A DNA stretch of 64,000 nt from Stentor roeselii (taxonomy: Eukaryota > Ciliophora > Heterotrichea > Heterotrichida > Stentoridae), in contig RSEH01000190.1 of the NCBI GenBank assembly GCA_006503475.1, positions 28,666 to 92,665 on the forward strand, written 5' to 3'. Below the pieces are notes generated by a model. It worked only from the letters and a program-made list of their open reading frames with translations. It had not been told where the DNA came from and did no database searches. How positions within the stretch are numbered: position 1 is the first letter of the stretch; every line of letters starts with the position of its first letter. Both the position numbers and the translations under genes were made by a program. This document shows positions 29,401-39,239 of this stretch, piece by piece.

Positions 29401-32400
29401 CAGTTGGCTTAATCTGGACATTTTTCTTTTTAGAAGAAGAGGATGATGAGCTACTCTTTTTTCCTCCAATCTTGACGGCAGGAACTTTGACTTCAGCCTT
29501 AACAGCAGGAACTGATGGCTTTATTTGGATATTTTTCTTTTTAGAAGATGAAGAAGATGAATTACTCTTTTTTCCTCCGATCTTGACCTCAGGGACTTTA
29601 ACATCAGCCTTAACAGCAGGAATAGTTGGCTTAATTTGGACATTTTTCTTTTTAGAAGAAGAGGAAGAAGAACTACTTTTTTTTCCTCCGATCTTAACTT
29701 CAGGAGCTTTAATTTCAGCCTTGATAGTAGGAACAGATGGCTTAATTTGAACCTTTTTCTTTTTAGAAGATGAAGAAGATGAACTACTCTTTTTTCCTCC
29801 TATCTTTACTGCAGGAACTTTTACATCAGCCTTAACAGCAGGAACAGTTGGTTTAATTTGAACCTTTTTCTTTTTAGAAGAAGAGGAAGATGAACTACTC
29901 TTTTTTCCTCCTATCTTGACTGCAGGAACTTTAACATCAGCCTTGATAGCTGGGGCCGATGGTTTAATTTGAACCTTTTTCTTTTTGGAAGAAGAGGATG
30001 ACGAGCTACTCTTTTTTCCTCCTATCTTGACTGCAGGAACTTTGACATCAGCTTTAACAGCAGGAACTGATGGTTTAATTTCTATCTTTTTCTTGCCTGA
30101 AGATGAGGAAGATGATGATGAACTGCTCTTTTTTCCTCCTATCTTGACTGCTGGAACTTTTACATCAGCCTTAACAGCAGGAAGAGTTGGTTTAATTTCA
30201 ACCTTTTTCTTTTTAGAAGAAGAGGAAGATGAGCTACTCTTTTTTCCTCCTATTTTGACGGCAGGAACTTTAACATCAGCCTTAACAGCCGGAATAGTTG
30301 GTTTAATTTGAACATTTTTCTTTTTAGAAGAAGAGGAAGATGAACTACTCTTTTTTCCATCAATCTTGACAGCAGGAATTTTTACATCAGCTTTAACGGC
30401 CGGAACAGTTGGCTTAATTTCCACTTTTTTCTTTTTTGAAGAAGATGATGATGAACTACTCTTTTTTCCACCAATCTTGACAGCAGGAATTTTTACATCA
30501 GCTTTAACGGCCGGAACAGTTGGCTTAATTTCCACTTTTTTCTTTTTTGAAGAAGATGATGATGAACTACTCTTTTTTCCACCAATCTTGACAGCAGGAA
30601 CTTTGACATCAGCTTTAACAGCTGGAACTGATGGTTTAATTTCTATCTTTTTCTTGTTGGAAGATGAAGATGAGCTACTCTTTTTACCACCAATCTTGAT
30701 TGAAGGAGCCTTAACATCAGCCTTCACAGCTGGAACCGTTGGCTTAATTTGTACTTTTTTCTTGCTTGAAGAAGATGATGAGCTACTCTTTTTTCCACCG
30801 ATTTTTACTGCAGGAACTTTGACATCAGCCTTAACAGTCGGAACTGATGGCTTAATTTGTACCTTTTTCTTTTTGGAAGAAGATGATGATGAACTACTTT
30901 TTTTTCCACCTATTTTGACCTCAGGAATTTTTACATCAGCTTTAACAGCTGGAACCGATGGCTTAATTTCCACTTTTTTCTTTTTTGAAGAAGATGACGA
31001 TGAACTGCTCTTTTTTCCTCCGATCTTTACTGCAGGAACTTTAATGTCTGCCTTAACTGCTGGAACTGATGGTTTAATTTGGACCTTTTTCTTGCTTGAA
31101 GACGATGATGATGAGCTACTCTTTTTTCCACCAATCTTGACAGCAGGAACTTTAACGTCAGCTTTAACAGCTGGAACTGATGGTTTTATTTGCACCTTTT
31201 TCTTTTTGGAAGAAGATGAAGATGAGCTACTCTTTTTTCCACCGATCTTGACGGCAGGAACTTTGACGTCTGCCTTAACTGCTGGAACCGATGGCTTAAT
31301 TTGAACCTTTTTCTTACTGGATGAAGAGGAAGATGAACTGCTCTTTTTTCCTCCGATCTTTACAGCAGGAACTTTAACGTCGGCCTTAACAGCTGGAATT
31401 GATGGCTTAATTTGTATCTTTTTCTTTTTGGAAGAAGATGATGATGAACTACTCTTTTTACCACCAATCTTAACCTCAGGAACTTTAACATCAGCCTTGA
31501 TAGCAGGGGCCGATGGTTTAATTTGTACCTTTTTCTTGCTGGAAGATGATGATGAGCTACTCTTTTTTCCACCGATCTTTACAGCAGGAACTTTGACATC
31601 AGCCTTAACAGCTGGAACTGATGGCTTAATTTGTATCTTTTTCTTTTTAGAAGAAGAAGAAGATGAGCTACTCTTTTTCTTGCCGATCTTGACTTCAGGA
31701 ACTTTAACATCAGCTTTAACGGCCGGAACAGTTGGCTTAATTTCCACTTTTTTCTTTTTTGAAGAAGAGGATGATGAACTACTCTTTTTTCCACCAATCT
31801 TGACAGCAGGAATTTTTACATCAGCTTTAACAGCCGGAACAGTTGGCTTAATTTGTACCTTTTTCTTTTTGGAAGAAGATGATGATGAACTACTTTTTTT
31901 TCCACCTATTTTGAATGAAGGAACTTTGACATCAGTCTTAACAGTCGGAACTGATGGCTTAATTTGGATATTTTTCTTTTTAGAAGAAGAGGAAGATGAA
32001 CTACTCTTTTTTCCTCCGATCTTCACTGCAGGAACTTTGACTTCAGCCTTAACAGTTGGAACCGATGGTTTAATTTGGACCTTTTTCTTATTTGATGATG
32101 ATGATGAACTGCTCTTTTTTCCACCGATCTTGGCAGCAGGAACTTTGACATCAGCCTTAACAGCCGGAACTGAAGGTTTAATTTGTACCTTTTTCTTTTT
32201 GGAAGAAGATGAAGATGAGCTACTCTTTTTTCCACCTATCTTGACCTCAGGAATTTTTACATCAGCTTTAACAGCGGGAACCGATGGCTTAATTTGTACC
32301 TTTTTCTTTTTGGAAGAAGATGAGCTACTCTTTTTACCTCCGATCTTGATCGCAGGAGCTTTGACGTCTGCCTTAACAGCAGGAACCGATGGCTTAATTT

Positions 32401-35400
32401 GCACCTTTTTCTTTTTAGAAGAAGAAGAAGATGAACTGCTCTTTTTTCCTCCGATCTTTACTGCAGGTATTTTGACTTCTGCCTTAACAGCCGGGACTGA
32501 TGGCTTAATTTGTACCTTTTTTTTGCTTGAAGAAGAGGAAGATGAGCTACTCTTTTTTCCACCGATCTTTACTGCAGGAACTTTGACATCAGCCTTAACA
32601 GCTGGAACTGATGGCTTAATTTGAACCTTTTTCTTTTTGGATGAAGAGGAAGATGAACTGCTCTTTTTTCCACCTATTTTGACTGCAGGAACTTTAATGT
32701 CTGCTTTAACAGCTGGAACTGATGGCTTAATTTGTATCTTTTTCTTGTCTGAAGACGATGATGATGAGCTACTCTTTTTTCCTCCGATCTTTACTGCAGG
32801 TACTTTGACTTCTGTCTTAACAGCTGGAACTGATGGCTTAATTTGTATCTTTTTCTTACTAGATGAGGAAGATGAACTGCTCTTTTTTCCTCCGATCTTT
32901 ACTGCAGGTACTTTGACATCAGCCTTAACTGCTGGAACCGATGGCTTAATTTGTATCTTTTTCTTTTTAGAGGAAGAGGAAGATGAACTGCTCTTTTTTC
33001 CTCCTATCTTTACCGCAGGAACTTTAACATCAGCCTTAACAGTCGGAACTGATGGCTTAATTTGTACCTTTTTCTTTTTGGAAGAAGATGATGATGAACT
33101 ACTTTTTTTTCCTCCTATCTTTACCGCAGGAACTTTAACATCAGCCTTAACAGCCGGAATTGATGGCTTAATTTGTACCTTTTTCTTGCCTGAAGATGAG
33201 GAAGATGAACTACTCTTTTTTCCTCCTATCTTGACTGCAGGGACTTTGACGTCTGCCTTAACTGCTGGAACCGATGGCTTAATTTGAACTTTTTTCTTTT
33301 TAGAAGAAGAGGAAGAAGAGCTACTCTTTTTTCCACCTATCTTGACAGCAGGAACTTTAACCTCAGCCTTAACAGTCGGAACTGATGGCTTAATTTGCAC
33401 CTTTTTCTTTTTAGAAGAAGAGGAAGATGAGCTACTCTTTTTTCCACCAATCTTGACGGCCGGAACTTTGACGTCTGCCTTAACTGCTGGAACCGATGGC
33501 TTAATTTGAACTTTTTTCTTTTTTGATGAAGAGGAAGATGAGCTACTCTTTTTTCCACCAATTTTGACTGCAGGAACTTTGACGTCAGCCTTGATAGCTG
33601 GGGCCGTTGGCTTAATTTGAACCTTTTTCTTTTTCGAAGAAGAGGAAGATGAACTACTCTTTTTTCCTCCTATCTTGACTGCAGGAACTTTGACGTCCGC
33701 CTTGATAGCTGGAACTGATGGCTTAATTTGCACCTTTTTCTTTTTGGAAGAAGAGGATGAGGAACTGCTCTTTTTCCCTCCTACCTTGATCGAAGGAGCC
33801 TTTACATCTGCCTTAATAGAGGGAACTGATGGCTTAATCTGAACTTTTTTCTTGCTTGATGAAGATGAGCTGCTCTTTTTCACTCCTATCTTTATCTCAG
33901 GAGCCTTTACAGCAGGGACTGAAGGAATTTTTGCTTTTTTCTTATTTGAACTTGATGAGCTGGATGATGATTTTTTACCAGTTATTTTAGCTGAAGGACC
34001 TTTGACGTCTGGAACCTTTACGTCAACTTTGACATTAGGCTTGATCTGAATCTTCTTTTTCTTAGAACTCGAGGAACTTGAAGAACTTCTTTTGCTTCCA
34101 ATCTTAACAGCTGGGCCTTTAATCTCAGCCTTGACTGTGGGAACTGAAGGCTGAAGTTTTACCTTCTTTTTTTTGCTTGAACTACTTGAAGAACTGCTTT
34201 TACCAATTTTAACACCAGGTTTTTTCACCTCTGGGACTTTTATTGAAGGTGTTAATACGTTTAATTTTGCTTTTTTCTTCTTTGAGTCACTGGAAGAGCT
34301 CGATGATCCTTTTTTCATAATGATTTTAGGAGGTTTGACTTCTATGCTAGTTTTAACCTTCTTTTTGTTAGAGCTACTAGACGAGGAGCTCGAACTTTTC
34401 TTCTTCAAATTAATTTCTGGTGCCTTCACGTTAACTGATGGGAGTTTTGCTTTACCTTTTTTCTTATTGAAGCTCGAAGAACTTGAAGAATTTTTCTTTT
34501 TACCCTTGACAATTTTAGGAGTAGCGAGATTGACATCTCCTTTAATTTCTCCACTATATGAAGTATTTTTGAATTTGCTTGAACTACTCGATGTTGCTTT
34601 TTTCCTATGAACAAAGGGTTTAGGCATTTTAGTTGGTGACTTTTTGCCGGCTTTGCTACTACTCGAGCTGGAGCCTTCTTTTAATTTAATGCCAACATGA
34701 ACTTTTGGTTCTTCAGGAAGTTTGAAGTCCAGAGATGCTTTTCCTTTCTTTTTACCACTTGAATCAGAGCTTGACTTCTTTACTTTCACTTTTATTTTAG
34801 GAACTTTGACTTTCTTCTTTTTACTTGAGTCAGATTCTGAATGTTTGTCTTTTTGATTCTTTTTATCGCTTGAGCTTGATGACTTTTTCTTTCCTTTGAC
34901 AATTTTAGGCTTTTCAACGATTTTCTTCGATTTCTTTTTACTAGAGCTGGAGCTGCTTGACTTAGACTTCTTCTTCTTTTTCTTATTATCAGAACTAGAA
35001 CTAGACGATTTCTTCTTCTTCTTATCCTGCTCCGAATGATGCTTTTTATGATGACCATGTTCACTGGGTCGGTGTTGTATACTAAAAACAAACCAGTTTC
35101 CTTTATCTCTCCTTCTAACTGCCACATGTGGGAAAGAAATAAAAATAGAATGAGAACTAGTCCCAATAGTCGGATAATTTTCTTCCAACTCAAAGTTAAG
35201 TCCATCAATCTTATTAAACTTCGGACCCGCACTATCAATTGAAAACTCGAAGACATTTTTATTATATTCTCCAGTTGTGGGGTGTTTTCCTCCAGCAAGT
35301 ATCGCGTAATTATCCAACGATGCGACTTTAGGGTTGATTACTTTGAACTGCATCTTAACTGGTTCCATTCTCAATACAAAGCTATCATCCTTTAAATCAA

Positions 35401-36049
35401 GTGAGTAAACATATTGACTGGACTTCAATTCTCCCTTGCTAGCCTTTCTCTGTCCTCCCACAAAGTAAATCCGATCACCCATCAAAAAGCTTCCAGCATT
35501 TAAAAGGTTTTTAATCTTAAAGTCCCTTTTCGACTGTACACTACTCACATCGCTTAAGTTGCCTTGATTGAGTTGTCTTCGAAGTTCCTCGTCATTCATG
35601 AACTTTTCTTGAAAGGTTTCCCAGTGGTCCTGACTGATGCTGTACCTCATCAAAGGCGAAGTTTCGACTCCAGCAGGTCCTTTAACAAGTCCTGAAACAT
35701 AATAAACCCAAGAACCGTGCTCATGAAGATAACCGCCCATTGAAGGGACTGGCAAAGGCTTAACGATCGAAATTTGTTTAGACTCAGGGTTGGCGAGGTA
35801 GACGTCGTTCAAGAACTCTGAGTTGTTAACGCCTCCTACGATTAAAAAGCTTCCTTCTTTCAGCCATTGCACTGCACTGTCCTTAGGGAAGTCCATTTTT
35901 GAGGTGAAGTCGATCTTTTTGACGCCTTTCTTTGAGATTGAAAGAATCCGGCCTTTCTCTCGGTATAGGTAATAAAAATCTGGCAGTGCCAAATTTTTTG
36001 ATGATTCTCCTTGCTCTGCAGTTGTTTGCTTGCCTCCGCATGCGCCCAT
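26435..36049 (-). CDS. Giant acylation-type kelch-propeller protein with about 2700-residue Ser/Lys tandem repeat
   Basis: 3204 residues, TAA stop. It starts MGACGGKQTT, an N-myristoylation/palmitoylation-type N-terminus. Residues about 25-330 are a kelch-like propeller (FLIVGGVNN, YFVGGQR, AILAGGK) related to that of the two oxidase proteins in this window, including a shared helical insertion after blade three. Residues about 340-3040 are low-complexity repeats. The dominant 37-residue unit (111 bp) is an eight-Ser run, three or four Lys, then VQIKPSVPAVKADVKVP and AVKIGGKK. Unit variants use Thr, Asn, Gly or Asp at a few positions. The repeat lacks Cys and nearly all aromatics. The last about 160 residues are non-repetitive and helical (TFDQACKFLDLVLSTLELP). 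No enzyme motif. The Ser blocks look phosphorylatable and the linker resembles AHNAK-type VKVP repeats; a scaffold, matrix or cortical structural role is inferred. Confidence 0.85.
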   Translation of the reverse strand: MGACGGKQTTAEQGESSKNLALPDFYYLYREKGRILSISKKGVKKIDFTSKMDFPKDSAVQWLKEGSFLIVGGVNNSEFLNDVYLANPESKQISIVKPLPVPSMGGYLHEHGSWVYYVSGLVKGPAGVETSPLMRYSISQDHWETFQEKFMNDEELRRQLNQGNLSDVSSVQSKRDFKIKNLLNAGSFLMGDRIYFVGGQRKASKGELKSSQYVYSLDLKDDSFVLRMEPVKMQFKVINPKVASLDNYAILAGGKHPTTGEYNKNVFEFSIDSAGPKFNKIDGLNFELEENYPTIGTSSHSIFISFPHVAVRRRDKGNWFVFSIQHRPSEHGHHKKHHSEQDKKKKKSSSSSSDNKKKKKKSKSSSSSSSKKKSKKIVEKPKIVKGKKKSSSSSDKKNQKDKHSESDSSKKKKVKVPKIKVKVKKSSSDSSGKKKGKASLDFKLPEEPKVHVGIKLKEGSSSSSSKAGKKSPTKMPKPFVHRKKATSSSSSKFKNTSYSGEIKGDVNLATPKIVKGKKKNSSSSSSFNKKKGKAKLPSVNVKAPEINLKKKSSSSSSSSSNKKKVKTSIEVKPPKIIMKKGSSSSSSDSKKKKAKLNVLTPSIKVPEVKKPGVKIGKSSSSSSSSKKKKVKLQPSVPTVKAEIKGPAVKIGSKRSSSSSSSSKKKKIQIKPNVKVDVKVPDVKGPSAKITGKKSSSSSSSSNKKKAKIPSVPAVKAPEIKIGVKKSSSSSSSKKKVQIKPSVPSIKADVKAPSIKVGGKKSSSSSSSSKKKKVQIKPSVPAIKADVKVPAVKIGGKKSSSSSSSSKKKKVQIKPTAPAIKADVKVPAVKIGGKKSSSSSSSSKKKKVQIKPSVPAVKADVKVPAVKIGGKKSSSSSSSSKKKKVQIKPSVPTVKAEVKVPAVKIGGKKSSSSSSSSKKKKVQIKPSVPAVKADVKVPAVKIGGKKSSSSSSSSGKKKVQIKPSIPAVKADVKVPAVKIGGKKSSSSSSSSKKKKVQIKPSVPTVKADVKVPAVKIGGKKSSSSSSSSKKKKIQIKPSVPAVKADVKVPAVKIGGKKSSSSSSSSKKKIQIKPSVPAVKTEVKVPAVKIGGKKSSSSSSSSDKKKIQIKPSVPAVKADIKVPAVKIGGKKSSSSSSSSKKKKVQIKPSVPAVKADVKVPAVKIGGKKSSSSSSSSSKKKVQIKPSVPAVKAEVKIPAVKIGGKKSSSSSSSSKKKKVQIKPSVPAVKADVKAPAIKIGGKKSSSSSSKKKKVQIKPSVPAVKADVKIPEVKIGGKKSSSSSSSSKKKKVQIKPSVPAVKADVKVPAAKIGGKKSSSSSSSNKKKVQIKPSVPTVKAEVKVPAVKIGGKKSSSSSSSSKKKNIQIKPSVPTVKTDVKVPSFKIGGKKSSSSSSSSKKKKVQIKPTVPAVKADVKIPAVKIGGKKSSSSSSSSKKKKVEIKPTVPAVKADVKVPEVKIGKKKSSSSSSSSKKKKIQIKPSVPAVKADVKVPAVKIGGKKSSSSSSSSKKKVQIKPSAPAIKADVKVPEVKIGGKKSSSSSSSSKKKKIQIKPSIPAVKADVKVPAVKIGGKKSSSSSSSSSKKKVQIKPSVPAVKADVKVPAVKIGGKKSSSSSSSSKKKKVQIKPSVPAVKADVKVPAVKIGGKKSSSSSSSSSKKKVQIKPSVPAVKADIKVPAVKIGGKKSSSSSSSSKKKKVEIKPSVPAVKADVKIPEVKIGGKKSSSSSSSSKKKKVQIKPSVPTVKADVKVPAVKIGGKKSSSSSSSSKKKVQIKPTVPAVKADVKAPSIKIGGKKSSSSSSSNKKKIEIKPSVPAVKADVKVPAVKIGGKKSSSSSSSSKKKKVEIKPTVPAVKADVKIPAVKIGGKKSSSSSSSSKKKKVEIKPTVPAVKADVKIPAVKIDGKKSSSSSSSSKKKNVQIKPTIPAVKADVKVPAVKIGGKKSSSSSSSSKKKKVEIKPTLPAVKADVKVPAVKIGGKKSSSSSSSSSSGKKKIEIKPSVPAVKADVKVPAVKIGGKKSSSSSSSSKKKKVQIKPSAPAIKADVKVPAVKIGGKKSSSSSSSSKKKKVQIKPTVPAVKADVKVPAVKIGGKKSSSSSSSSKKKKVQIKPSVPTIKAEIKAPEVKIGGKKSSSSSSSSKKKNVQIKPTIPAVKADVKVPEVKIGGKKSNSSSSSSKKKNIQIKPSVPAVKAEVKVPAVKIGGKKSSSSSSSSKKKNVQIKPTVPSVKADVKVPEVKIGGKKSSSSSSSSKKKNVQIKPTVPAVKADVKVPAVKIGGKKSSSSSSSSSSSKKKVQIKPTVPAVKADVKVPSVKIGGKKSSSSSSSSSKKKVQIKPSVPTIKADVKVPEVKIGGKKSSSSSSSSKKKNVQIKPTVPAVKAEVKVPAVKIGGKKNSSSSSSSKKKNVQIKPTVPAVKADIKAPTVNIKGKKSSSSSSSSKKKIEIKPSVPSIKADIQAPTVKIGGKKSSSSSSSSKKKNIQIKPTIPAVKADVKVPAVKIGGKKSNSSSSSSKKKNIQIKPNVPAVKADVKVPGVKIGGKKSSSSSSSSKKKKIEIKPSVPAVKADVKVPAVKIGGKKSSSSSSSSSSGKKKVQIKPSVPAVKADVKVPAVKTDVKVPGVKIGGKKSSSSSSSSSSGKKKIEIKPSVPAVKAEVKVPAVKIGGKKSSSSSSSKKKVHVTPPAPAVKVDISAPGLKVQGKKGSSSSSSSNKKKVQIKPSVPNVNSQIKAPEVKLGLKKGSSSSSSSSSSSSSNKKKIQIKPSAQIVKPEIKAPEVKIAPKKSSSSSSSSKKKAQIKPSVPSINAQIKAPEVKLGGKKSSSSSSSSSSSSNKKKVQIKPSVPTVKAEINVPGVKIGAKKSSSSSSSSSSNDKKKISVNVPSSTAKVEIKPPTILPKSEVHLSKKSSSSSSSSNSRKAGIKLPSSNAKVEISKKKSSSSSSSSSSSSSSSGKKKSIEIKPPSIQNPSVKVDVKSSEVHPSISAAKIPGKKSSSSSSSSNKKAKTQLGVATHEAKKKSSSSSSSSSSSKKKNVAKKKSSSSSSSSSSSSSSKNSSTALQKKAKLVEHQRVRQEKKMTVPKAESPSSSDVSDTETDLKTSSTFDQACKFLDLVLSTLELPAIEDLEKSSHFGSAGQVNTEVMEKALKNILPNKNFTVNQLHKISMGMSGIFGKIPLKPKEAFNILLTAKIMPDSDSVGKQEAVFAVSRSFKYIILRNN
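26935..35020 (-). repeat. Coding tandem repeat, 111-bp unit, roughly 70 copies
   Basis: Successive copies are spaced 111 bp (for example the same 20-base string at 33000 and 33111), with unit lengths varying by multiples of three as Ser or Lys codons are gained or lost. The central part (about 28040-33780) is most regular; both flanks are more diverged, as expected for unequal crossing-over. Ser runs are written with mixed AGC, AGT, TCA, TCC and TCT codons and Lys runs alternate AAA and AAG, so the DNA is not a simple microsatellite. The copy number is estimated from length divided by period. Confidence 0.9.
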
Positions 36050-37449
36050 ATTAATTATAGTGGTTGGGATTGTGAATTAATTTTAATTGGATGGAATTAG
36101 ATTAGAGAATTTTTGGACTTAACGGAGAAAGGACTTTGGATTTATGTGGAAAGGGATTTTGTGAAAATTGGTTTTTTTTAGAATTTTTGGGATTTTTGGG
36201 GTTTTTGGATTTTGTTGAGGTTTTATGGGTCTTGGAATTTGAAGTTTTTATGGTTTTTCGGGGGGTCGCTTGGTTAACGGTTTGGACTTTGGGGTTTTAG
36301 GGTTTTTGAGATTTTGTGGAAGAGGGGTGGAGAGGGTTTTGGATAATCGGTATTCTTGGAAGAGAAGTTTTCATTTACAGAGTGAGTATCTTTGATAATC
36401 AGTTTTTATTATTACCACTAACTTAAGTCTTCTATTCTTATTAGATTCTTTACCAATTTCATAGGGTCTTAGGGCATCAGGTCTGGAAACAGCAAGTTCG
36501 ATTATCTTAAAAGTAATCAACTTTGAGATTTATATGAAAAAGTTTGCTAGTTTTTAGATAAGATAACTTTCTTCATCTTAACAAAGAAAACTTCTGATTA
36601 CGGCTAGCTGAAAGACGAAATTAAGCGAAAATCAGGAGAAATAATTGAATTCAGGAATAAATTAGTTTAGATAGCTTATTGATTATTCATACAACGATAA
36701 ATCACGATTATTGCAACATTGGAAGAAATTGGGTCAGATTTTTCGAGCAAAGAATCATCTTCATCAACAGCAAAAGTCAAAGTTATTAAAATTTAACAGC
36801 GAATGCTTTCTAATACATCTTTAAGGCTTAACTAGCTGAAAATCTTTGACCTAATGAAAAATAATAGATTTAGTTTTCTTTGAAAAACCGCAAATTTTAG
36901 AGTTCCTTGTTCATTAAATTAATCCATCTTGAAAAGTGGCCTTAACGAGAGAGTTAATACGAAAAATTGTTTAAACTCTTAAATTGGCTTGAAAGTTAAA
37001 GAAAAGAACTTCATCTAAATTTTATAAAAGAAGAGATATCAAGAAAAACTTTTAATGTTTTACGAGTTTAGTTTTTATATGATGTTAAAGGCTAATTATT
37101 GAAAAAAGAACTGGAGATGGTCTTTGAAGAGGATCTATTAAAAATACTAGAATTTAGGGAATTGTATTTGAGATTAATTATCATCTTGAAGATAAGGTTG
37201 AATATTTTGACAGATACTTCGAAGGCGGGTAAGGATTTAGGACTGGATTAAAACTGCAATACAAGGGATAATAATATTTAGAGACTTTGGAAAAAGGAGT
37301 ACAAAAGAATCTTTGAAACTTTTGAGAAATTATTTCTTAACTTAGACAGGCCAGCATTATTTCATCAAGCCTTCCTACGTGCTAGTTTGAATCTCTAAAA
37401 ATATCAGTAATTAAAACTTACTCAGGTTTTTAACAAGTTAAAACATTCA
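36050..37449. other. Intergenic DNA, G/T-rich then AT-rich
   Basis: The first 300 bases upstream of the giant gene contain runs of TTTTTGGG-type sequence (A/C-rich on that gene's sense strand). From about 36400 the DNA is AT-rich with scattered short protein-like stretches in all forward frames, probably further relics too decayed to assign. Confidence 0.45.
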
Positions 37450-39030
37450 AGAGTCGCTCTACGGTTTGCCGTTTGTCTCAAGAAGCTGAAATATATGATT
37501 AAGAATTTTTTTGTCAAAACATGAACTCAGCTCTTCGGCTGAACTAAGATTTTTGTTTTCTATCAAAGTAAAATAATATTCTTGTTTTATTATAACTATA
37601 CCATCACTTGTTAAAGAAATTTTAAAAACACGTCAAAAATAACTCTTTGATAAATATCACTAAAGACAAAAGCTTTACTAACAAAACTGTCTTATTTTAA
37701 ATCTTTCACATGTCTAAGATCTTGAAGGATTTTCCAAGAAAAGGAAAAAGTTGAATACAGGGATATTTAAAGATGCTTCTTGTTCAACTGAACCAAGTTG
37801 AACCCAATTAGATGTTATTTCATTCAATTTTCCCACCCTTCAATTGTTGAAAAGAGTGAGATCGCTTCGTTCCAAGTACTTCCAAATTTTTAGTAGATGA
37901 GTAGTCATTAAATTGGCATAACTTCAGTACACTTAAGCTCCAAACAAGAGATTGAGCCAGTTTCTATCATTCTGTCATTTTCAGTATTTCAAGATAATCT
38001 TCTGAATCTATGCCGATCGACTTGAAGTCAATTTATTACTTTGGGAAAGAAATGATAAAAGCCCTGAATTTTCTTAACTTTGCAATCATGTAGGACACAA
38101 CTGACTGCGAGGTGGTCGAGGTGAAAACAAAGTCAATTATCTATTATGCAGTCTTTTTTTCTCTGATGAAAATACGGGACTTTCAGCTGGTTTGCTTAAA
38201 AAAACTTCGAGCTTACCAATGAATTCAACTTATTTGAGACCTGAGGACGACTAACGCATAAGGCTTCGATGAGTGTGGAGGTCTTCTGCCTGTGTCTTAT
38301 GTTATCGTGATTTTAGTTAGCAGAAGACTCTGACAACATGAAAGACGTGATGAGACAAATTGATTAGAATAACTTGATGGAAGTCGTTGAGGTATAAGGA
38401 CTGAGCATCGAAATCCTAGTGAATGACGACACAATCATTTTACTGAGTGCAAGCTGAAGGAAAATACAAGAATAAAAATTTCATTGTGAAATAAAGATTC
38501 AGATAAGAAACATGTTCATGATTATAAGTACTTTAGTAATTTTTTTGGTTAATTCGATGATTTAGAATGTAAAGTTACTCTATGATTTAGGCCTTTCCTC
38601 ATCAAGATGCACTATTCAGAATTTATGATGGAGGAGATGCGACAAAGATTCGACAGGAGTTAATGCTACACTTTTGAGATTTTACTCATGTTTTAATAGA
38701 CTCATCATCTGTAATATTTAAATTCATTGGGAGAATAGCGAAGCTCCAGCTGAGCCAAACCATAAATCCCCAGTAAAAATTTTAAAAATAACTCTTATTA
38801 ACCGTGTTAAACTCATAATTTTGGTATTCTCATCTTTCGACGTCTAAACTTGATACGATTGTTTAGGTCCAATTCATTTATTGGTTTATGATCACTGGAA
38901 TTTAAAATTTTCTATGTCTTGATTATCTTTTGATGAGCGAATCATTTAAGAAATCATTTTGAAGAAAGAGAATACTTTGGCAAGTGCTAAGACAAGATGA
39001 AGAAAAAGTTGAAGCTGGAAGGAAATCAGT
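37450..39030 (+). pseudogene. Decayed copy of the C-terminal third of the polycystin-like receptor, with internal inversion
   Basis: Frame-hopping translation aligns with the receptor at 6641-17986 (-). SFTNKTVLF (about 37670) matches ALYNQTASM. IITS/GITSVHLSSKQEIEPVS then ILSFSVFQDNLL (about 37915-38000) matches the segment before the GPS. TDCEVVEVKTKSII (about 38105) matches the GPS start. GGLLPVSYVIVILVS (about 38285) matches TM1 and EDSDNMKDVMRQID (about 38327) the following loop. DGGDATKIRQE (about 38625) matches the DGGGGEEATTIRE loop, and the basic tail ends near 39030. Many stops and indels. A 112-bp block at 38731-38842 is inverted. The parent was probably a paralogue of the intact gene, given roughly 70% nucleotide identity by eye in the best blocks. 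Confidence 0.85.
38731..38842 (-). other. Micro-inversion inside the receptor pseudogene
   Basis: On the plus strand this block aligns directly with plus-strand 6896-7008 of the minus-strand receptor gene: both read ATAGCGA-GCTCCA, then CCA-CATAA, CCAG-AAAAA, and end in CATCTTT-GAC. The flanking blocks of the relic (38600-38725 and 38845-38940) align only with the reverse complement of that gene. The block is therefore flipped in place between otherwise colinear neighbours. Confidence 0.8.
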
Positions 39031-39239
39031 TTTCTTTCAATCTGAAAGGAATTAACAACAATTGACTTGAATTAAGTATTTGTTTAAAGATTTGCACTAA
39101 AATTTAAAGTCTGATATATATGTGCGAATATCTATGAAAACTTCATAAAATGAAGAATTCAAAGAAAAGTAGATAAATTACTTATAAATCTATTGTTGAA
39201 CGAAGAATATGAATAGACACAAATATCAAATAAAATCTT

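Noticed and set aside
27087-34610. Many long plus-strand open frames (up to about 400 codons) rich in Glu/Asp/Leu/Phe
   Set aside because: They are the antisense of the in-frame 111-bp repeat. A unit length divisible by three and no stop in one antisense frame make them open automatically; they have no independent start, end or conservation pattern.
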